Shown here: positions 1 to 6,897 of the stretch, piece by piece | How positions within the stretch are numbered: the first letter of the stretch is position 1 | Layout: each line of letters begins with the position of its first letter | From: Candidatus Dadabacteria bacterium | Lineage (GTDB): Bacteria > J088 | Reading direction: 5' to 3' | DNA length: 13,440 bases | NCBI GenBank assembly: GCA_003695505.1 | Contig: RFIY01000140.1 | Coordinates: 1-13,440, forward strand | Made by a program: the position numbers and the translations under genes | The notes under the pieces: generated by a model | Database searches by the model: none | Told to the model about the DNA's origin: nothing | Seen by the model: only the letters and a program-made list of their open reading frames with translations

Positions 1-5
1 AGCAT

Positions 6-521
6 ATGCGTTCGAAGGTGACCTGTTGCAGGGGGGATATCACGACCCAGGCCGTGGATGCCATTGTCAATGCCGCAAACCGCAGCCTGCTTGGCGGCGG
101 CGGTGTCGATGGAGCGATTCACCGTGCGGCCGGCCCTGAGTTGCTCGAATATTGCCGGACACTGGGCGGCTGCGAAACCGGCCATTGCAAAATCAGCCCA
201 GGCTTTCGTCTACCGGCGAAGTATGTGATTCATGCAGTGGGCCCCGTCTGGCGCGGCGGCAGCAGTGGAGAGCCGGAATTGCTGGCGAACTGTTTTCGTG
301 AGGCGCTCGATCTGTCCGCAGAGTATGATTGCCGCACGATCGCCTTTCCGGCCATCAGTTGCGGCGTCTATGGCTATCCGATCGATCTGGCGGCGCCGCT
401 CGCGATGCGTACGGTGTGTGAATGGCTCAACACACATCCTGATGTGCTGGATGAGGTGCGCTTTGTTCTTTTTGAGCAACAGATCCTGCAGGCTTTCGAA
501 ACAGCACGTCGCGCGGTATAA
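6..521 (+). CDS. Macrodomain ADP-ribosyl hydrolase (O-acetyl-ADP-ribose deacetylase, YmdB-like)
   Basis: This 171-residue protein is a single macrodomain of the MacroD/YmdB class. Members of the class hydrolyse O-acetyl-ADP-ribose and remove mono-ADP-ribose from acidic residues in the cytoplasm. Visible motifs are GDIT (10-13), NAAN (22-25), the glycine-rich [14 protein letters not shown] (30-43) and the second ligand loop [11 protein letters not shown] (115-125). N25 and D35 fall at the same positions as the E. coli YmdB residues implicated in catalysis. Length matches the family and both termini look complete. Only five bases lie upstream, so the ribosome binding site and promoter are outside the window. 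The gene is convergent with the RCC1 lipoprotein gene, and no clear terminator is seen in the 117 nt between them. The family call is firm; the physiological substrate is unknown. Confidence 0.93.
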   Translation: MRSKVTCCRGDITTQAVDAIVNAANRSLLGGGGVDGAIHRAAGPELLEYCRTLGGCETGHCKISPGFRLPAKYVIHAVGPVWRGGSSGEPELLANCFREALDLSAEYDCRTIAFPAISCGVYGYPIDLAAPLAMRTVCEWLNTHPDVLDEVRFVLFEQQILQAFETARRAV

Positions 522-638
522 CAGAAGTCCCTGACAGCACAGGTTTTCTGGGAGGAGGGCCGTATACCTTTACAGTTCTACAGCCCGGGGCACAGGTTTG
601 CTGCTGAAGCACCAGGATTCGCGACTGAAGACCGGACA

Positions 639-3458
639 TCAGGGAAAGATCACGGGATTTGGTGTGCGCGGATCGAAACCGGTACCCAGTTGGCCGAAGG
701 CATTGTCTCCCCAGCACCAGAGTGATGTGTCCTGGCGCAGCGCACAGGTATGTTCGTAACCAGCTTCCACGTCGCCCCAGTCGTTTGCTGGGCCGACACG
801 GACGGGCGACTCTCGCCTGGTTTTGTCTTCCAGTCCGAGTTGCCCTTCGTCGTTGCGCCCCCAGCACCAGAGGGCACCATCGGACTTGCGCGCGCAAGTG
901 TGGTCGGATCCGGCGGTAATGTGCGCCCAGTCGGTGTCAGTGCCGACACGCGTGGGCGCATTTTGATCGGAGGTGTCACCGGTTCCGAGCTGTCCGTCAC
1001 CGTTGAAGCCCCAGCACCAGAGGCTGCCATCGGTCTTGCTGGCGCACGTATGGTTTGAGCCTGTGTCGAGACCGGACCAGTCGTTCATAAGACCCACACG
1101 GGTCGGTGTATCGCGAGAAGTCGTGTCGCTGACGCCGAGCTGCCCATTGCTGTTATAGCCCCAGCACCAGAGGCTGCCATCGTTCTTGAGTGCACAAGTG
1201 TGGTTTTGTCCTGTGTGAACACTTTTCCACGCGAGCTCCGTCCCGATCTGGGTTGGCACATCGCGGTTATTCGTATCGCCGAGACCAAGCTGACCATCCG
1301 AGTTGTTGCCCCAGCACCAGAGGCTATCGTTGGTTTTGCGTGCGCAGGTGTGTGTATCAAACGTTGTGACCTGCAGCCAGTCGTTGTCGCTGCCGACCTG
1401 CGTGGGGATGGCAGCTTCGCCCACAGTTCCCAAGCCCAGTTCTCCGTAGTCGTCGTATCCCCAGCACCAGAGCGTCCCATCGGCGCGTACGGCGCAACTA
1501 TGGCTTGCGCCGGAGGCCATGTCCAGCCAGCTTGCCGCCGCCGTTACCAGAGTCGGGCTCGGGCGGTGTTCGGTATCGCCAAGACCGAGTTCATGGGAGT
1601 CGTTGCGCCCCCAGCACCAGAGCTGTCCGCTTGTTGCGATTGCGCAGGTTCGGTCACCGCCCGGGCGTAGCCGACTCCACGAAACGTTGTCATTGGTGAG
1701 CGTTGGTGCAAGACGACGGGACTGGTCGCCCAGACCAAGTTGTCCAAAGCTGTTGAGTCCCCAACACCACAGGCTGCCGTTACGTCGCTTGGCGCAGACG
1801 AACTGATTCCGCGTCGACACCGTACTCCAGTCGCTGTCCGTGCCGACCTGGGTCGGAGTGTTGCGCAGCTTATTGTCCGGCTGGCCAAGCTCTCCGCTGT
1901 AGTTGCCGCCCCAGCACCAGAGCGTGCCGGGTTCCTGGATGGCGCACGTATGATTGTTGCCCGCGGCTACCGCGGTCCAGGTTGCAAGGCTGCCAACCTG
2001 TTGCGGCGACAGGCGGTTGGTGTTGTCGCCGGTGCCGAGCTGGCCGCTGCCGTTGTATCCCCAGCACCAGAGGGTGCCGGATTCGCGAATGCCGCAGGTG
2101 TGGCTGTTGCCGGCGGCGACGGTGATCCAGTCGGTTGCGTTGCTGACCTGGGTGGGAACAGTTCGGCTGGCGGTGTCGCCGAGTCCAAGCCGTCCAGATG
2201 AGTTCAGCCCCCAGCACCAGAGCGTGCCATCGGACCGGATTGCGCATGTATGTCCTTCGCCCCCGCTCAGCAAACGCCAGGTATCTGTGGTGACAGGTGT
2301 CGGCAGGTTGCGGTTCGTAGTATCGCCAAGACCAAGCTGGCCTGTTGTGTTTTTTCCCCAGCAGGAAAGGCGGCCGTTGACCGTCAAGGCACAGCTATGG
2401 TCGTTGCCAGCAGCGACTTGCCCCCATGATACCGATGGGCTGACCTGAGTCGGGGCGTAGCGTATGCTGTTGTCGCCCAGGCCCAGCTGGCCGTAATAAT
2501 TTGATCCCCAGCACCATAACGTGTTATCCGCTTGCGTGGCGCATGTATGGTGGCCTCCGGCCGCGATGTACCGCCAGGTGTCGGCCGTGCCGACCTGGGT
2601 CGGGCTGTCGCGATCGGATGTTGTGCCCAGACCGAGATAGCTGCTGCGCCCCCAACACCAGAGCGTACCATCGGACTGGATCGCGCAGGCGTGGTCCCTG
2701 CCCGCGGCGATCGAAGATACCGCAAAGCTGCTCGTGGTCGCGATCGTGAACGGATGGAGGACCGGTGTCGCGTCAAGGTTCCCGGCCGCATCGAACGCGC
2801 GGACGGCGAATGTCCGGCCCCCGGTGGTCAGGTTTGCATAGCTCATCGGCGAGCTGCATGCGCTGTAGGCATAAGGTGCATCGCCAAGCGCGCATTCGAA
2901 GCCGTTTGCATCGGCGGCGGAAAACGAGAAGGTCACCGATGTTGCAAAGGTGAAGGATAGCGGTGCGCTGTCCAGAACCGTCTGTGGCGCAATGGTGTCG
3001 ATGGTCCAGGTATGACTGGCCGGCGAGGGGTCTACGGCACCATCCGCGGCGACGGCGCGGACCGCGAACGTATGTGCGCCGTCGGCCAGACCGGCGTACA
3101 CCTTCGGTGAGGTGCAACTTGTCCAGTCGGCGCCGTCGAGGCGACACTCGAAGCTGACGTCGGCGGGTTCGCCCTGAAAGGCAAACGTAGCCATGGACGA
3201 GTTTGTCAGGCTGGCCGGTGTGCTGGCCAGGGTGGTCTCCGGTGGCGTCGCAGGAGAGGGAGGTGATACCTCAGGATCATCACCTTCGGTAGTGGTCGTG
3301 TCCGTGACGGTTGCCAATGCCTCAGATGATGATCCTTTTTTATCGCCTTTGCAACCGGTCAGAACGAGCAGGCTGCCCAGGATGCATATCATCAGCAGAG
3401 AAAGACCATGTTTCAACGAAGCAGCCCAATACCGCGGCAACAAAGCGATGCGCATCAT
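639..3458 (-). CDS. Lipoprotein with two Ig-like modules and 14 RCC1-type blades
   Basis: The 939-residue product begins with a lipoprotein signal peptide (basic residues, hydrophobic stretch about 19-34, lipobox L33-T34-G35-C36). The residue after the Cys is Lys, not Asp, which by the E. coli rule suggests the outer membrane. A low-complexity Thr/Ser/Pro linker (about 42-72) follows. Next come two similar Ig-like modules (about 73-158 and 159-242), each with a FEC...C pair and the end motif RTFAVRA or HTFAVRA. From residue 246 onward there are 14 RCC1-type repeats of about 50 residues, each with an HTCA-like motif and an LWCWG-like motif. RCC1 repeats fold as seven-bladed propellers, so 14 suggests two. 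The start at 3458 was chosen because AGGAGG lies 8 nt upstream and the signal peptide follows at once; longer in-frame extensions run antisense to the rhodanese gene. Similar repeat lipoproteins are common in bacteria with complex envelopes. Ligand or partner is unknown. Confidence 0.88.
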   Translation of the reverse strand: MMRIALLPRYWAASLKHGLSLLMICILGSLLVLTGCKGDKKGSSSEALATVTDTTTTEGDDPEVSPPSPATPPETTLASTPASLTNSSMATFAFQGEPADVSFECRLDGADWTSCTSPKVYAGLADGAHTFAVRAVAADGAVDPSPASHTWTIDTIAPQTVLDSAPLSFTFATSVTFSFSAADANGFECALGDAPYAYSACSSPMSYANLTTGGRTFAVRAFDAAGNLDATPVLHPFTIATTSSFAVSSIAAGRDHACAIQSDGTLWCWGRSSYLGLGTTSDRDSPTQVGTADTWRYIAAGGHHTCATQADNTLWCWGSNYYGQLGLGDNSIRYAPTQVSPSVSWGQVAAGNDHSCALTVNGRLSCWGKNTTGQLGLGDTTNRNLPTPVTTDTWRLLSGGEGHTCAIRSDGTLWCWGLNSSGRLGLGDTASRTVPTQVSNATDWITVAAGNSHTCGIRESGTLWCWGYNGSGQLGTGDNTNRLSPQQVGSLATWTAVAAGNNHTCAIQEPGTLWCWGGNYSGELGQPDNKLRNTPTQVGTDSDWSTVSTRNQFVCAKRRNGSLWCWGLNSFGQLGLGDQSRRLAPTLTNDNVSWSRLRPGGDRTCAIATSGQLWCWGRNDSHELGLGDTEHRPSPTLVTAAASWLDMASGASHSCAVRADGTLWCWGYDDYGELGLGTVGEAAIPTQVGSDNDWLQVTTFDTHTCARKTNDSLWCWGNNSDGQLGLGDTNNRDVPTQIGTELAWKSVHTGQNHTCALKNDGSLWCWGYNSNGQLGVSDTTSRDTPTRVGLMNDWSGLDTGSNHTCASKTDGSLWCWGFNGDGQLGTGDTSDQNAPTRVGTDTDWAHITAGSDHTCARKSDGALWCWGRNDEGQLGLEDKTRRESPVRVGPANDWGDVEAGYEHTCALRQDTSLWCWGDNAFGQLGTGFDPRTPNPVIFP
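642..2696 (-). repeat. 14 tandem RCC1-coding repeats, mostly 150-bp period
   Basis: On the + strand a CCAGCACCAG-like block, which encodes the LWCWG core on the minus strand, recurs at 711, 861, 1011, 1161, 1311, 1461, 1611, 1761 (variant), 1911, 2061, 2211, 2358 (variant), 2508 and 2652 (variant). Eleven of the thirteen intervals, including all from 711 to 2211, are exactly 150 bp; the others are 147 (2211 to 2358) and 144 (2508 to 2652). The DNA between cores is well diverged, so this is an old internal duplication array, not a recent expansion. It lies wholly within the RCC1 lipoprotein gene. Confidence 0.93.
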
Positions 3459-3495
3459 GCCCGCTCCCTCCTGCATACCCCTTTGTGTCCGATTG

Positions 3496-3524
3496 ATTTT
3501 GACACGTCGGTTTGGTTGTGTCAA
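3496..3524 (-). promoter_or_regulatory. Predicted sigma70-type promoter of the RCC1 lipoprotein gene, with inverted repeat
   Basis: Read on the minus strand, TTGACA (3524-3519) is a perfect -35 box. It is followed by a 17-nt spacer and CAAAAT (3501-3496), a 4/6 match to the -10 consensus. The leader would be roughly 30 nt before the start at 3458. An inverted repeat TTGACAC/GTGTCAA (3499-3505 and 3518-3524) spans the -35 box and abuts the -10 box, so it could be a repressor operator. The rest of the 286-nt gap (3459-3744) shows no gene; it also holds a 12-bp palindrome GCGGTATACCGC at 3697-3708. Confidence 0.55.
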
Positions 3525-3731
3525 GCATGAGTGGCAAGTGGATATGGGCGGCTGCTGACGTAGGTGTGAGGCGCATCTTCGGGCACCTGCCGTTTGGTTA
3601 CGTCGCTCCCCGGTACACATCAGGCCCCAGATCGTACAGATCATTCCGTGTGGCCGATGGTATACGATGGAAGATTCGTCAGCCATTGCCGATGGGGCGG
3701 TATACCGCAAAGGCTGCTGGTAGTGATCTGG

Positions 3732-3751
3732 GCGCTGAGAGGACTCAGCGC
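3732..3751 (-). terminator. Hairpin at the end of the rhodanese gene
   Basis: GCGCTGAG (3732-3739) pairs perfectly with CTCAGCGC (3744-3751) around a 4-nt loop. The stem covers the rhodanese stop codon (3745-3747). No T tract follows on the minus strand, so it does not look like a classical intrinsic terminator. It may instead define or protect the 3' end of the hydrolase-rhodanese transcript. Confidence 0.4.
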
Positions 3752-4143
3752 AACGCTTCTCCACCGGTTTCGACCGGGTGTCCTGCAGCCTGCCAGCCCG
3801 GAACAGGCTGCATCGTTTCGGGATCCCGGCCGCCGCCAAAGCCGCCGCTGCAATTGACGACGGTCTGGTAACCGGCCTGCTCGAGCCATTCCGCTGCTTT
3901 GGCTGAACGCCCACCGGCCTGACAGCCGACGACAATGGGGGTGTCCAGCTTCAGATGCCGCCGGGCAATGTCGAGGAACTCCGGGTTCGGCGCCATACCC
4001 GCCGGTGTACGCAGGAAGGCCGGAATACAGACCGAACCAGCAGGATGTCCGGCCTGGAATTCAGCTTCGGTACGCACGTCGAGATAGACGTATCCTTCAT
4101 CTTCGACAAGATGTAGTGCTTCGTCGGGGGTCACATGCTGCAT
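3745..4143 (-). CDS. Single-domain rhodanese (sulfurtransferase)
   Basis: This 132-residue cytoplasmic protein is one rhodanese domain. The family moves sulfane sulfur through a persulfide on a catalytic cysteine. Here the active-site loop is C74-Q-A-G-G-R-S80, matching the CxxGxRS form, and the conserved DVR (22-24) and GHPAGS (32-37) motifs are present. The loop after the active site (AKAAEWLEQAGYQTV, then a Gly-rich turn) also fits. The C-terminal tail of about 30 residues after the SGGFGGG turn is typical of stand-alone rhodaneses. No signal peptide is visible. The gene lies 31 nt after the serine hydrolase on the same strand, so the two are probably co-transcribed. The ribosome binding site is weak. 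The sulfur donor and acceptor cannot be inferred. Confidence 0.9.
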   Translation of the reverse strand: MQHVTPDEALHLVEDEGYVYLDVRTEAEFQAGHPAGSVCIPAFLRTPAGMAPNPEFLDIARRHLKLDTPIVVGCQAGGRSAKAAEWLEQAGYQTVVNCSGGFGGGRDPETMQPVPGWQAAGHPVETGGEALR

Positions 4144-4174
4144 TGGGTTCTGAGTCCTGTTTCTGCGTTTGTGA

Positions 4175-5428
4175 TCAGCGAATCGGTCGGCAACGTGCCG
4201 AGATTGTTGTCATGATGTTCAACCACCACAGATTCCGCAACGTTGCGACAGGCTTGCCGTTGCAAAGCAGGGCGCAACTGATGGCGCGATCAGGATCGGC
4301 CCAGGTGACGATGCTCGTAAAGCCGAGGTGCCCGAATGCATTGGGTGTGTTGAAGCCATATAGTCCAAAACTCGATGAACCAAGCATGAAGCCAAGGCTG
4401 TAACGTATCGGCATCATCAGGATCTGGTCGATTTCGCCCCAGGTCTGCTCGGCTGTTGCACGATGTATCGTGCGGGGGTCCAGAACCTGAGTGCCGTTCC
4501 ATTCGCCTTCATTGCGCAACATTTCGAAAAAACGGCAGGTCTGTTCGGCGGTCGAGACGATATTGGCGGAGGGAATGATGCCACGCAGAAAACGTGGATC
4601 ATTGGATGCTTCGATCGCAGCCTCGAAGGGCATGCCAAAGGCGCGTTCGAACAGCAACGACAATGGGAAGCGGGGCGGGGGGCCGGTCAGAATGTTTGGC
4701 GCAACATCGGGAATGCGTGGTTCGTCGATACCGTAATTGAAGGTGTCCAGGCCGAGCGGCTGACAGAAGGCTTCGTCGAGAATTTCACGAATGCTGCGTC
4801 CGGTCACGCGGCGGCAGATCTCGGCAAACAGGAATCCGCCGGTGATCGAATGGTATTCCAGACGGCGGCCAGGAGCGGCGGTCGGTCGTGCTTCACAGAG
4901 CAGACGAATGATCTCGTCGGGTTCGTCGAGCAGATCGAGATCCATGGCCACATCGGACAGGTAGGGCAGCCCTGCCTTGTGGTGCAGCACATGGCGAATG
5001 GTGATGCCGTCTTTGCCGTGCTGGGCAAATTCGGGAATGTAGTCTGCGATGCGGTCGCCGACATGCAGATAGCCGCGTTCATCCAGCCAGTGCATGACCA
5101 TCGCCGTGATCGCCTTGGACGCCGAAAACAGGTTGAACAGTGATTCGGGCTGGGCCAGGCGGCGGTCAGGCGCGGGAAGATGGCCTGGAGCCACGCCATG
5201 CGTGTGGCCGATGGACCGATGCAGCACGATTTGCCCATGGCGGCGCAGGCAAATGGCAATCGCTGGCTGGATCCCAGACCGGTACAGGCGCTCGACAGCC
5301 CACCAGATCGTGCGGATGTCGGATGCCGTCAGGTCAGCGTCTTGCGGATCGACTTCATCATCGGCGATGGTCGTGACTTCTTCGACGGGGAACGGATCGA
5401 TCAGGTTCTGGCGAAACCAGTGGCGCAT
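4175..5428 (-). CDS. Serine hydrolase, beta-lactamase/esterase family (class C-like fold)
   Basis: The 417-residue product belongs to the serine beta-lactamase-like family, which includes class C enzymes, DD-peptidases and EstB-type esterases. The catalytic SxxK motif is S102-A-S-K105. The Tyr motif is Y192-H-S194, and the third motif is H367-L-G369 within GHLGF. Spacing between motifs fits the family. No signal peptide or lipobox is visible at the N terminus, which argues for a cytoplasmic esterase or peptidase and against a resistance beta-lactamase. The start at 5428 was chosen because AAAGGA lies just upstream with good spacing; an ATG three codons earlier (5437) touches that site. The frame stays open to 5560, but that extension would run through the lexA operator. 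The gene is divergent from lexA and followed 31 nt later by the rhodanese gene. Substrate is unknown. Confidence 0.87.
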   Translation of the reverse strand: MRHWFRQNLIDPFPVEEVTTIADDEVDPQDADLTASDIRTIWWAVERLYRSGIQPAIAICLRRHGQIVLHRSIGHTHGVAPGHLPAPDRRLAQPESLFNLFSASKAITAMVMHWLDERGYLHVGDRIADYIPEFAQHGKDGITIRHVLHHKAGLPYLSDVAMDLDLLDEPDEIIRLLCEARPTAAPGRRLEYHSITGGFLFAEICRRVTGRSIREILDEAFCQPLGLDTFNYGIDEPRIPDVAPNILTGPPPRFPLSLLFERAFGMPFEAAIEASNDPRFLRGIIPSANIVSTAEQTCRFFEMLRNEGEWNGTQVLDPRTIHRATAEQTWGEIDQILMMPIRYSLGFMLGSSSFGLYGFNTPNAFGHLGFTSIVTWADPDRAISCALLCNGKPVATLRNLWWLNIMTTISARCRPIR

Positions 5429-5447
5429 CGCGGGCATCCTTTCTGGC

Positions 5448-5469
5448 GAAAAATGGCGGTAAAACCGCC
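5448..5469 (-). terminator. Terminator-like hairpin in the leader of the serine hydrolase gene
   Basis: On the minus strand GGCGGT (5469-5464), a TTT loop and ACCGCC (5460-5455) form a perfect 6-bp stem. ATTTTT (5454-5449) follows directly. The element ends about 20 nt before the hydrolase start at 5428, so it would lie in the 5' leader of that mRNA. It could attenuate the hydrolase gene or stop transcripts entering from the antisense side of lexA. The stem is short, so strength is uncertain. Confidence 0.4.
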
Positions 5470-5506
5470 TGCTCACAGTGTCGCATATGCGCAGGAATGC
5501 GGGTGC

Positions 5507-5536
5507 TTGACAATGTGAACATTTGTACACTATACT
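5507..5536 (+). promoter_or_regulatory. Predicted sigma70 promoter of the lexA-imuA-imuB-dnaE2 operon
   Basis: A perfect -35 box TTGACA (5507-5512) is followed by an 18-nt spacer and TATACT (5531-5536), a 5/6 match to the -10 consensus. The expected transcription start is near 5543, giving a leader of about 33 nt. AGGAG (5562-5566) lies 9 nt before the lexA ATG at 5576. The LexA palindrome fills almost the whole spacer. Confidence 0.8.
5515..5530. promoter_or_regulatory. Predicted LexA operator (SOS box)
   Basis: GTGAACATTTGTACAC fits the palindrome GTGnACAnnTGTnCAC, or in half-sites GTGWAC-N4-GTWCAC. It occupies the spacer of the lexA promoter, so bound LexA would block RNA polymerase. It does not match the enterobacterial CTGT-N8-ACAG site. 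It is closer in layout to the N4-spaced boxes of Gram-positive LexA (GAAC-N4-GTTC) and of the second LexA of some pseudomonads. Position, symmetry and adjacency to lexA are strong support; binding is inferred. Confidence 0.78.
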
Positions 5537-5575
5537 GGCCATGATCCGAATCGCAGGCAACAGGAGCGATGGTTT

Positions 5576-6181
5576 ATGGCTTATTCACCTCCCGGACAGA
5601 TGCGCGAGCGCGTGTACCGCTTTTTCCGCGAGCGGGCGCTCGATGGTGAGCCGCCAACCGTCCGCGAAGTGCAGGAGGCCTTTGGGTTTCGCTCGGTGAA
5701 CGCGGCACGGCGCCATCTGGAAGCGCTGGTGGCCGACGGACGTCTGGACAAGCGGCCGGGTCGGGCGCGTGGATACCGGCTGACCGGCCTGGTGCCACCG
5801 GCGCAACAGGTGCCGGTGCTGGGGCGGGTACAGGCTGGCGCGCTGACCACTGCGGTCGAGGATCTCGATGGCTACGTGCCAGTCGAGGCGGGTGTCGCAG
5901 AAGAATGCTTTGCGTTGCGGGTGCAGGGGGAGAGCATGCGCGACGCAGGGATTCTTCCCGGTGACCTGGTGATCGTGAGGCGGCAGGATACGGCGAATGA
6001 TGGCGATATCGTTGTGGCGCTGGTGGGAGATGAGGCAACAGTCAAACGGTTGCGGCGGCGGCAGGGGCGCGTCGAACTGCACCCGGAGAATCCCGACTTT
6101 GAACCGATTGTTGTCGAGGACCACGGCGAATTCGTCGGCATACTGGGCAAGGTGATCGAAGTACGGCGGAGGCTGGTGTGA
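5576..6181 (+). CDS. lexA: LexA repressor, SOS regulator with self-cleaving peptidase domain
   Basis: The 201-residue protein has the two LexA domains. The N-terminal winged helix-turn-helix (about 1-70) contains the recognition stretch FRSVNAARRHLEAL (38-51). The C-terminal S24 peptidase domain (about 78-199) has the cleavage site A87-G88 in VQAGAL, catalytic S120 in GESM and K157 in ATVKR. These lie within three residues of the E. coli positions (A84-G85, S119, K156), so RecA-stimulated self-cleavage should work. It should repress its own operon through the box at 5515-5530. Compared with E. coli, the two recognition-helix glutamates are arginines (R45, R46), in keeping with the different operator. 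It heads an operon with imuA, imuB and dnaE2, an arrangement known in several proteobacteria; a second LexA elsewhere in the genome is possible. Confidence 0.95.
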   Translation: MAYSPPGQMRERVYRFFRERALDGEPPTVREVQEAFGFRSVNAARRHLEALVADGRLDKRPGRARGYRLTGLVPPAQQVPVLGRVQAGALTTAVEDLDGYVPVEAGVAEECFALRVQGESMRDAGILPGDLVIVRRQDTANDGDIVVALVGDEATVKRLRRRQGRVELHPENPDFEPIVVEDHGEFVGILGKVIEVRRRLV

Positions 6182-6207
6182 CGGTTCAGGCAGGAAAGGA
6201 GGGCGCG

Positions 6208-6897
6208 ATGACATCCCGGCATGAAGTTGGTCGAATCGATGAGTCACGGTTGCCGGGCGCAAGAGCGGCGCGTATTGCACAGTTGCGGCAGACCGTTGCA
6301 GCCGTACCTCTGGCAAATCGGAAATCCGCGGCAGAAGTAGCTTCGTGGACGCATCTGCAGGGGCGACTGGTCGAACTGACCTCAGCGACTGGTCGGGGCC
6401 AGTTGACGGCCGCCGCGTTTATCGTACTGCAGGCGCAATTGCGCGGAGAGCCTGTTTGCTGGATCAGCACAACCCGCGATACCTGGTTTGCGCCCGACCT
6501 GGCCGAATGGGGCATCGACCTGGCTGCGCTGCCGACATTGTTTGTGGATGATGGCACGGCTGCAGGACGGGCTGCCGACCTTGCGGTACGGGACGGTGGC
6601 TTCGGCCTGGTTGTCCTCGATCTGACCGCCGGCGGCTACCTTGCGCAGGCTCGTCTGCAACGTCTGTCTCGCCAGGCGCGGCAGCATCAGGCCGTGGTGC
6701 TTTGCCTGACCCGGCAACGACAGGAGCAACCGGTGTGTCACAGCGGTGTCAGTCTGCGCCTGCAAACACAGTCGCGTCCACTGAGCGCCCTGCGCTGGCA
6801 GTGCCGCCTCGAAGTGAAATACGACCGCTTCGGCGTTGCAGGGCGCTCGAGAATCCTTCTGTGCCGACCGCAGGAAGCAGCGAGTGATGCCGTCTGA
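6208..6897 (+). CDS. imuA: ImuA, RecA-like accessory protein of the translesion mutasome
   Basis: This 229-residue protein lies between lexA and imuB, the standard place for ImuA (also called SulA-like or ImuA' in some genomes). The core resembles a degenerate RecA fold: the P-loop region around residues 52-65 (GRLVELTSATGRGQ) lacks the Walker lysine. The strand VCWIS is followed by the APDLAEWGIDL segment seen in the family, and a Walker B-like LVVLDL strand comes later. In known cassettes ImuA works with ImuB and DnaE2 in damage-induced mutagenesis; Pseudomonas ImuA interacts with RecA and ImuB. The start at 6208 was chosen because AAGGAGG lies 5 nt upstream; a GTG at 6178 overlapping the lexA stop is possible but lacks this site. 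It starts 26 nt after lexA and overlaps imuB by 11 nt. Confidence 0.85.
   Translation: MTSRHEVGRIDESRLPGARAARIAQLRQTVAAVPLANRKSAAEVASWTHLQGRLVELTSATGRGQLTAAAFIVLQAQLRGEPVCWISTTRDTWFAPDLAEWGIDLAALPTLFVDDGTAAGRAADLAVRDGGFGLVVLDLTAGGYLAQARLQRLSRQARQHQAVVLCLTRQRQEQPVCHSGVSLRLQTQSRPLSALRWQCRLEVKYDRFGVAGRSRILLCRPQEAASDAV

Noticed and set aside
522-638. Terminator between the macrodomain and RCC1 genes
   Set aside because: Only a 4-bp stem (CCTG/CAGG) before TTTTC was found, too weak to call.
642-2696. CRISPR-like regular spacing (a short block every 150 bp)
   Set aside because: The block encodes the LWCWG core of RCC1 blades; spacing is codon-phased and the gaps are coding, far longer than CRISPR spacers.
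3697-3708. Palindrome GCGGTATACCGC as an operator
   Set aside because: Perfect but isolated, about 180 nt upstream of the predicted promoter, with no second copy in the gap.
3459-3935. In-frame N-terminal extension of the RCC1 lipoprotein
   Set aside because: It runs antisense to the rhodanese gene, and it would bury the signal peptide. AGGAGG before 3458 gives a better start.
4463-5143. 226-codon open frame on + within the serine hydrolase
   Set aside because: Antisense to the catalytic core with all family motifs on the other strand.
4175-5428. Antibiotic-resistance beta-lactamase
   Set aside because: No signal peptide for export, and the motif set (SASK, YHS, HLG) is equally that of esterases and peptidases of the family.
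5585-6316. 243-codon open frame antisense to lexA and imuA
   Set aside because: Shadow of GC-rich coding DNA; no recognisable motif, and the sense strand has clear LexA motifs and a ribosome binding site.
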